This document shows, piece by piece, positions 19,384-25,317 of a stretch of 25,317 nt of DNA. Location: NCBI GenBank assembly GCA_003024985.2, contig PXIH01S0008103.1, one strand, 5' to 3'. Position 1 is the stretch's first letter. Every line of letters starts with the position of its first letter. The DNA is from Euperipatoides rowelli. Lineage: Eukaryota > Onychophora > Udeonychophora > Euonychophora > Peripatopsidae. Position numbers and translations under genes: made by a program. A model generated the notes under the pieces. That model was not told where the DNA came from and did not search any database. It was given only the letters and a program-made list of their open reading frames with translations.

Positions 19384-21025
19384 CTGAACAAAATAGAGAA
19401 ATTAATTAAAAATACTCTAATTAAGAAAGTTTGGCAATAATTTTATACTCCATTCTTGGTAATCGACTAGGTAAGACATTAAACATAATGCCAGGATTTG
19501 GGCTTAATTTGATTTCCTGAACAAATTGCAAAGTTTTATATTAAACATCTTGACTTACATTGTTATATTTAAACATGCTTAGTGGTAAATTTACATGGAT
19601 TCAAATGCAAACAGCATAATATTTTTTTAAACACAAATCTGTAAAAATCATCATTGATTTACACAGTCATTTTAAAATAAATAAATTTAGTGTATATATT
19701 GTAAATATAAACTAGAGTAACTTTGTGCCAGTCAGAATAAATTTTACACAACTTAAAATCTTAAGATGTCGTAATTGTTTTATCACTACAATCAAAAGAA
19801 AAAATAAAATTAAACTAACATTTTAAGTCTAGTTTAAAATTATGTGATTGTGATATGAATATGGTTTTGTTTAGCTTCAATTTCAAAATTGGCTCAAATA
19901 AGCAATTTTTGAGAAATTTTCTACCAATAGTGTGATAAATAAGTCATGTTACTTGTACCTTAGAATGCTATAAAGCTAGAAAATTATTTAAATAATTTTA
20001 ATTATTTTATGGTAAAAGTTTAATCCTACTTAATCAAGAAAATCAAACTTTCCTTTTTTTTTAAAAAAAGATACTGTATAGTGCAGCAATAATTTTTTGC
20101 CACAATAATGTTTAGCTAATCCTTAAAAAAAAAACATAGAAATTAAATTTAGCATTTCAAATTATTTGTTAATTACGTTTTAATTTAGTGATGTCAACAT
20201 TTTTGTATTGTTTTCTTTTTTGGTTGTTGTATTTTAAAATTATTCAATAAATATTGTAGTAAGGTTCTTTTTTAAAAGTTATAATCTCTCTATTTTTTTT
20301 TTTTTTTAAATAAGGCCAGCAAAAACAATTAGGGTTGCTGGAACAGTGAGGTGCAAGGTATTTGTTATTCAGGTATAAAACTGTCCATTTTATTATTTTT
20401 ATTGTTGTTGAAAATATTGAGACAAATTGGAAAATAATGATTGTAGTAAGAGAAAAGACAGGGAAATATTTTTAATTACTGTCACTGGATTGAAACGCGT
20501 TTGGAGGAATTTCACCTGTTGGTAGACTTGCTTGTTTAAGAAAAGTCATGTGACTTACCAGTATCAGTCATTTAAATATTTCTCAAAATTCTCTATTAAT
20601 ATTCACATCACACTATTTAATTATTATTATTACTATTATTATTATTAAAGCTTTTAATATTTTATAAGAAAAAAAAAGGACATTAGAAAGACACCAAAAT
20701 AAATTAATAATAATTTTAACAGTATGATTTAGCATTAAGAAATATTTGCGAAAACACTTTTTAGCTAAATTTTAATTTAGCAAGTCTGAGCTGGACGTTA
20801 AACATGCAAATTAAATTTATAGCTGAAATTTCTCGCTGCACTGTATGTGATAATTTTTTAAGTGGAAGAAAAAAAATAGATCGCTTGAAATTTCTAAACT
20901 GAACTTCAAAACAATATATACAGTGTTAATATATTAAGTGGAAGTTTATTAAAGACACATTTCTGCCTAACATTAAGGCTACATTTTTTTAAAAATATCT
21001 GAGTTTGAGCTCTGAGTAACTGTAT

Positions 21026-21053
21026 ACGTCACGGAGAACAAACGGAATATAAA
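21026..21053 (+). promoter_or_regulatory. CRE-like site and TATA box upstream of a small ORF
   Basis: ACGTCACG at 21026-21033 is followed by TATAAA at 21048-21053. The ATG of the 74-codon frame lies about 55 bases further on. A CRE half-site upstream of a TATA box also occurs at 17834-17922, which may point to related promoter elements or shared ancestry. Confidence 0.35.
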
Positions 21054-21106
21054 CATAGTGAGACAGAGTTCGAGATTATTAAAATAAGCTAACAGACAAA
21101 TAAAAG

Positions 21107-21331
21107 ATGGAGACGAAAGGAGAAAAATTTTTCAGTAAAAAAAAAGCCATTAAAAGCCTAAATTTGTCTAAACTATCACCTGAAGGTGCTTTTAAAGGTC
21201 TATTGTCAGACAGAAAAAAAAACATATCCGTTGCAGCATTCGTACGTGGTGTCTGGGTTATCCATTTTAAAGACATACTTGCTTTATGTGCCACCAAGAC
21301 AGACGGTAGCTATTGCTATCTCATTGAATGA
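21107..21331 (+). CDS. Candidate small intronless gene, 74 aa, nested in an intron
   Basis: The frame starts with ATG in a strong context (AAAAGATGG: A at -3, G at +4) and ends at TGA 21329-21331. A TATAAA lies 59 bases before the ATG (21048-21053), a CRE-like ACGTCACG before that, and AATAAA at 21396-21401, 65 bases after the stop. The predicted protein has a basic N-terminal third (EKFFSKKKAIKSLNLSKLS), a second basic spot (SDRKKN), then a mixed hydrophobic part (ISVAAFVRGVWVIHFKDIL) and two cysteines near the C-terminus. There is no signal peptide and no known motif that I can name. The minus strand is also open for about 72 codons, so chance is possible. It runs opposite to the host gene. 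Confidence 0.3.
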   Translation: METKGEKFFSKKKAIKSLNLSKLSPEGAFKGLLSDRKKNISVAAFVRGVWVIHFKDILALCATKTDGSYCYLIE

Positions 21332-21395
21332 AACAGTTCATTTTTCAGCATTTAAAAAATAGTCATCGCTATTGTAAAAGATCTCGTATAGTCTA

Positions 21396-21401
21396 AATAA
21401 A
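21396..21401 (+). promoter_or_regulatory. Candidate polyadenylation signal for the small ORF
   Basis: AATAAA lies 65 bases after the stop of the 74-codon frame. It is canonical in sequence and suitable in spacing but common by chance in this DNA. Confidence 0.3.
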
Positions 21402-21514
21402 AAAATTATGCAGAATAAGTAGTGCCTAGACAACGGTTAAACCAGTTACATCATATTTGACACACGTAAATTTCAATAAAGTTTATTTTCCTCCATTTTG
21501 GGTTTTGATTGTTA

Positions 21515-21665
21515 CAATGCATTGTGGGTACTTCTCCGAATCCCGATGCTTTGTCTTGAAGTCAGAGACTTCTCTGATGGTTCTCCGAATTTGTAAGAGA
21601 TTATTAAAATCCGTAATAGAGAATCTCCGATTTATTTTTAAAATCCGACTTCTCCAGATTCAGAG
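21515..21665. repeat. CTCCGA-rich degenerate repeat patch
   Basis: TCTCCGAAT, TCTCCGATT and CTTCTCCAGATT recur with ATCCG or ATCCC words between them (about 21533-21660), in a patch less AT-rich than its flanks. Just before it lies TACAATGCATTGTGGG, close to the ZNF143-type promoter word. No gene start follows. It could be the end of another repeat or a cryptic promoter region. Confidence 0.3.
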
Positions 21666-21771
21666 CGTAGCCTGACATAATAGTATTATCCTTTAGTGTA
21701 TATATAATAACCATAGCAACAATAGCTAGAAGAGTCATCCATTATCATAAAATGAATGTAATAAGGCTGTT

Positions 21772-22149
21772 GCCAAATGGAAACAAAATTTAAAATAATG
21801 TAAAATTTACAGAGATGAAGTTATAAAATAGTAATAAGAAGATTGTTTTAATAAAGCATAAAACTTTTCTTCAATATTTATTGCACAACTCTGTGAGTAA
21901 AACTACCATGTTATGGTGTTTGAAAATATGGTAGTTTTAGTCAAAGAGGTGTATAATAAATATTGGAGAAAAATTGTCATGCTGCATTAAAATTGTTTTT
22001 CTTTTAACATTTAATTGAAAATTTAAAAAATATATGGTACTAACTCTTTATTGATAGTTGCTTTTTGGCAACAACCCTATTACTATTTTATGATAACTTA
22101 ATCTCTGTAAATTTTAAACTATTTAAAATTTTGTTACCATTTGGAAATA
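21772..22149. mobile_element. Second foldback element, with partial third arm to 22246
   Basis: The outer arms at about 21772-21834 and 22082-22149 are inverted matches (CCAAATGGAAACAAAATTT and its complement AAATTTTGTTACCATTTGG; ACAGAGATGAAGTTAT and ATAACTTAATCTCTGT). The inner arms (21873-21909 and 21928-21964) also pair: AATATTTATTGCACAACTC with its complement, and AAAACTACCAT with ATGGTAGTTTT. The right arm carries about 80 extra bases. A third arm copy lies just downstream (about 22195-22246, TTTACAGAGATCAATTATC). There is no coding capacity. The nested palindrome would make a long hairpin in RNA of either strand. Confidence 0.75.
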
Positions 22150-22545
22150 CAGTATATCTAATCCAAATCCTGTCATGCAGTGGCATCTAGTGACAATTTA
22201 CAGAGATCAATTATCATAAAATAATAACTAATTTTTTTCCAAATGTTAACAGTATCGATAAAAGTTTAAATTGAAATTAAATCAAAGTTTTATAGAGTTA
22301 TTCGCACAATTACAGGATGAAATGATTCTTCAAACATAATGGGAGAAGTGAGCAATTACAGCATAGGTCAGCATAATATTTTTCAGACTTCTTTACAAAC
22401 TTATTGAATATAATGCAAATAAACATGCTTCAAAACAGTCAGTTTTTTAAATGAAAATATTTATACAAGTACTAGATTATATTTTTAATTGAATTTTTCA
22501 TTTTTTTAAGCTATGACTATTATACAAAACAATTTAAAATCTCAC

Positions 22546-22621
22546 CTGGACAAAGTCTTTAATGTAGGACTACCCACTGGTGGAAGAATAGGCTGTACAG
22601 GGGCAATGGGAGAGTTCATAT
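22546..22621 (-). CDS. Internal coding exon: short proline-rich segment
   Basis: This 76-base exon lies between acceptor TTATTTTTTAG and donor GTGAGAT. Its first two bases complete an Asp codon (G|AT) and its last two begin an Arg codon (AG|G). It encodes residues 43-68, including MNSPIAPVQPILPPVGSP. The two S-P sites and the spaced prolines suggest a linker or an SH3-type docking stretch, which is inference. The exon is too short to be noticed as an open frame alone. It is supported by splice sites and by phases that agree with both neighbours. Confidence 0.8.
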
Positions 22622-22835
22622 CTAAAAAATAAATTGATAGTATCTTCTTAAGTGATTCAACCAGATATTTCATTCATTAAAATGCCAGCTGCTTTTTTTT
22701 ATAAGTAATAACCCATTTATATAAAGTCTATTTTTTTTGAAGGGGTAATCACATCTCTCTCCCCCCCCCCCCCTTTTCTCGGATAGAGGTCATCCAAAAT
22801 ATGTCTCATTATGAAAATAGTGTAGGCATCATAAA

Positions 22836-22851
22836 GGTTTAGAACCCCTTG
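22836..22851 (-). mobile_element. hAT-like transposon terminus (fragment)
   Basis: On the minus strand it reads CAAGGGGTTCTAAACC, close to the CAGTGGTTCTCAAACC-type ends of many hAT elements. The adjoining less AT-rich sequence with the poly-C run (about 22740-22835) would be its interior. An opposite end was not identified with confidence; GAAGGGGTAATC near 22739 is only a weak candidate. Confidence 0.35.
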
Positions 22852-23292
22852 ATCTAAGCTAGTGATGTAAAATTGTTTTTAGGCGATGGTTATCTTTTAA
22901 TCAATTATGAATCAATAACTCTTAAGTATATTTTTTTCTTCTTTAACATATTTTGTTTCAAGTTAAATAAAATGTAAACAAAAATAAACCTTAACAATCG
23001 AATGGAGAGTCAACTTTATAAAATGCAACTATAAGGTTTTGCAGTATAAGCGATGATATATTTGTTTTTATAACTAAAAATCAATTACTAATTAAGCATA
23101 CAGTAGATTTCTTAAATAGTAACTCTAATCGTTTTATATTATAGTTGAAAAGAATACCATTACTTTTATCTTATTCAATTAATATTATTCTGATTTATTA
23201 ATAACCTTTGTTCTCTTTAAGGTGGATGGCCATAGTTGGTCTATAACATGGAAAAAGTTTAATAAAACATAAAATGTACTGTATAAAAAAAC

Positions 23293-23306
23293 GTTGTCAT
23301 AGAAAC
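23293..23306. promoter_or_regulatory. X-box-like (RFX) 14-mer
   Basis: GTTGTCATAGAAAC fits the RYYNYY-WW-RRNRAC pattern bound by RFX factors. CCATAGCAAC half-sites also appear at about 18164 and 21709. A single intronic match has little weight without conservation. Confidence 0.2.
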
Positions 23307-23677
23307 AAAATGACAACACCACAATAAGTTCTACGTGGAGCTGCTCCCTATATTTTAAATTAGAAAATAAAATATAGCCTGCTTAAACAGCGCAATATAA
23401 ATTTAACAATTTTCATGCAGTTTTATAACCAAATGATTTAAATGAAATAAACAAAATCAAACTTTTAATAATGAAGTTTGAATGTTTTATTTGACATAAA
23501 AAGAATCTTAATCATTTAAGAATCATAAAACAAAAATAGTACAGTATTAATTTTAAATGTTTAAAATAATTTTTATATTAATTTTTAATCTTATAAAGTT
23601 ATCAAATATTATTATTTAAGATTAATCTAATTTTGCTTAAAGGAAACTAAGGACAAAATAAACATTTGACAATAAGT

Positions 23678-23775
23678 TTTAATAATTGTTATAATAAATT
23701 TAAATTTTATTAGATTTATAAATAAGTCATTCTTAATTAAGAAACACCATTCATTACATGTTTTTATGACAAACA
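23678..23775. repeat. 98-bp direct repeat, unit 1
   Basis: This unit, starting TTTAATAATTGTTATAATAA and ending TTTTTATGACAAACA, recurs at 23828-23925. Differences are confined to a few bases near its start. About 52 unrelated bases separate the two units. It has no coding capacity. Confidence 0.85.
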
Positions 23776-23827
23776 TTTTTATCTTCTATGTTTGTATCTG
23801 AGTTACCAGTCTAGGTCGAGTCACTTC

Positions 23828-23925
23828 TTTAATAATTGTTATATTTGATTTAAATTTTATTAGATTTATAAATAAGTCATTCTTAATTAAGAAACACCAT
23901 TCATTACATGTTTTTATGACAAACA
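23828..23925. repeat. 98-bp direct repeat, unit 2
   Basis: Second copy of the unit at 23678-23775. It is identical from about TTTAAATTTTATTAGATTTA to its end. The period is 150 bases, so a 150-bp tandem duplication with a diverged spacer, or an assembly duplication, are both possible. Confidence 0.85.
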
Positions 23926-24435
23926 ATACAAATTACAATACAAACATTATTCAGAACAATTAAAAGGTTATATAATTTTTTTATTATCAATATTAAATTT
24001 AAGTATAAGCATATCTGACATGCAATGCATCTCTAAAAAAATTTTTTTTTTAATAATTTGATTTTTTAAAAACAAAGTATTTCAAAACTTGCTGAGAGAG
24101 TACATTCACGTTATATTTGGAAGAAACTAATGATATTGATAGATACAATAGTAATTTAATTTGGTGTAAATTTAATTCTTATTTAAGGGAACATAATCTT
24201 AAAAATCAAGGTGGAGGAAGAGAGTGGTCCAGTTTCTAGTAAAGTCAAAAATATTTATATAAAACTTTTTTTTTTGAAACCTAATAGGCTAAATGTTTGG
24301 ATCATTTAAAAGCATCAAAGCATGTCTACAGTATATCATGTTAGGAAATTTCTGATTAACAGAAATTTGAAGCATAATCAGGGCTTAATAGTTAAAAAGA
24401 TTTAGTTTTCTCTTGTAAGAAAAAGAAATGCTTAC

Positions 24436-24562
24436 CATCAGGTGGCATCTGAGTAGCTACAGACTGTGGAGGATGACTTGCTGGAGTTAGAGGACCGTTT
24501 AAAGCTTCAATAAGTGACACAGCTTCAAAGCCATGGGGAATATGTTCATGATTTTGATTTGA
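24436..24562 (-). CDS. First exon in window of the minus-strand gene (internal exon)
   Basis: The acceptor has a long T-rich tract and TAATGCTAG ending before 24562. The donor GTAAGC begins at 24435. The 127-base exon is open in the frame that begins TCA (Ser), giving residues 1-42 and the first base of an Asp codon. The peptide includes HIPHGFEAVSLIEALNGPLT and SHPPQSVATQMPPD. FEAVSLIEALNG may form a short amphipathic helix; the rest is Pro/Ser-rich and probably disordered. Upstream exons must lie beyond the right end of the window, since there is no start context here. Other exons' phases confirm this frame. Confidence 0.82.
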
Positions 24563-25317
24563 CTAGCATTAGAAAAAAAAAAAGATAATGACATCAATTA
24601 GTAAAAATTAATATATTAAAAATTAAATATGGTATTAATATTTTAAACAAACTTCATTTTTCAATTTTGAATGAAATACTTAAAAACTATCCTAACTTGT
24701 ATATTAAAAAAAAAAAGTATAAATCTTTCAACACAATCGATTTATGGCATGTGGATAGTTCGAGATTTATTGTTTCTTAATTGTTTTAGTCAGCTAGTGA
24801 ATATTTGGAAAATGATTTATCTAAGCAAGATTTAAAGCTACAGCAAGTAACAGTATGAATGTTTGTTAACAATATTGAAAAGCACCAAGCAGGCTATATT
24901 TACAATATGAAAACTAATTAATATAGGCCTACAATGCATTAACATCAATAATTAGTGAATTTTAGAATTCTTTCCTTTTCATATTTTTATTAATTTTATT
25001 CACATGTATTAAAACTAATCATTTTGTTGCATTAAATTTTAATGAAATATTGACTCCGTTAGCGTAATGGCAGGAGAATTCCTACGATTTATTATTCTAA
25101 ATTATGAATTTCTATTTTGTTTGGAGCGTGTCTATTATATTGCTGTCTTTTTTCTTCTTATTATCAAACACCATACTTTAACATTCAAGTGGTCGCTGTG
25201 AAAATTTTAACATGAGCGGTCTCGGGTCGTAATTTTTACGACTCATAGAATCCTCTGTATAAAAGTTTCCAAATATGTGTAATAATGAAATGATTACACA
25301 TATTTATGTTCTATTTA
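24563..25317 (-). other. Partial intron (phase 0) at the window edge
   Basis: No further exon with good splice sites is visible on the minus strand. Two small inverted repeats lie near the edge: GTCGTAA / TTACGAC (25226-25242) and a 13-bp pair at 25271-25305. A tRNA A-box-like word at 25059-25070 lacks the rest of a tRNA. Confidence 0.6.
25271..25305. repeat. 13-bp inverted repeat
   Basis: AAATATGTGTAAT (25271-25283) and its exact complement ATTACACATATTT (25293-25305) flank a 9-base loop. It lies at the window edge, so it may be the end of a larger palindromic element. Confidence 0.7.

Larger units (their letters stand above)
19384..22545 (-). other. Intron (phase 2) containing a compact plus-strand unit and a foldback element
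   Basis: The 3162-base intron has GTGAGAT at its donor and TTTTGTTCAG at its acceptor. From 19384 to about 20990 it is AT-rich, with an (ATT)n microsatellite at about 20617-20646 and a stray 14-bp match to the pogo-like terminus (GGAATTTCACCTGT, 20506-20519). The promoter-ORF-AATAAA unit lies at 21026-21401, a less AT-rich repeat-like patch at 21480-21680, and the foldback element at 21772-22149. Confidence 0.85.
22622..24435 (-). other. Intron (phase 1) with repeats
   Basis: The 1814-base intron has donor GTAAGC and acceptor TTATTTTTTAG. It holds a poly-C run (22762-22774), a hAT-like terminus (22836-22851), an X-box-like word (23293-23306) and a 98-bp direct repeat (23678-23925). The rest is AT-rich, and no gene was seen. 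Confidence 0.8.

Noticed and set aside
25052-25128. tRNA-like start (GACTCCG, A-box-like TAGCGTAATGG)
   Set aside because: No B box, poor acceptor pairing (only CTCC against GGAG) and no anticodon arm; at best a decayed relic.
1-25317. CRISPR array, bacterial operon or phage content
   Set aside because: No regularly spaced repeats with unique spacers, no ribosome-binding sites or tightly packed genes; spliced exons and eukaryotic transposons rule out a prokaryotic window.

Overview
This window is about 25 kb of very AT-rich eukaryotic DNA, roughly three-quarters A+T by eye. It has long A and T runs, small exons separated by introns of 1.8-3.2 kb with GT-AG junctions, and many degraded transposable elements. 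There is no bacterial-style gene packing. The transposon types (Ty3/gypsy-like, Jockey/CR1-like non-LTR, pogo-like, hAT-like, foldback elements) and the gene structure suggest an invertebrate animal. I cannot name the species.

The one well-supported protein gene lies on the minus strand in the right half. Five exons read right to left (24562-24436, 22621-22546, 19383-19116, 16312-16138, 13545-13277) join through compatible phases (1, 2, 0, 1) into one open frame of 304 codons plus a stop. Only the C-terminal part of the protein is here, and the 5' exons lie beyond the right edge. The tail is rich in Ser, Pro, Asp and Glu. It carries many S/T-P sites, several tyrosines in acidic settings, a PPxY motif and a -VIM carboxyl end. 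I do not recognise the family. It looks like a disordered signalling or adaptor tail.

The left half (1-13.0 kb) has no convincing host gene. In order it holds: a 360-bp near-perfect foldback element (1239-1601); a duplicated segment with a hAT-like terminus; a decayed Ty3/gypsy gag-pol piece on the minus strand (about 2160-2519); a terminal-inverted-repeat candidate (3433-3695); a short tandem repeat; the 3' end of a non-LTR retrotransposon (about 4742-5276, plus strand); one copy of a TGTTCGTCA-ended transposon (7729-8574); and a 1.6-kb element with pogo/Tigger-like ends (10213-11814).

The introns of the minus-strand gene hold a second, oppositely oriented copy of the TGTTCGTCA element (14673-15366), a small terminal-inverted-repeat element (about 14301-14510), an LTR-like segment with CRE/TATA/AATAAA signals and an adjacent structured segment (17653-18290), a second foldback element (21772-22149), and a 98-bp direct repeat. 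One intron also holds a compact plus-strand unit (TATA box, 74-codon ORF in good start context, AATAAA) at 21026-21401. It is the most gene-like unexplained object in the window.

Two more points stand out. The heptamer TACAGTA/TACTGTA recurs about three dozen times, several-fold more than base composition predicts. Ns at 8070 and 15327 sit between exact duplicated flanks, which looks like failed merging of overlapping contigs.
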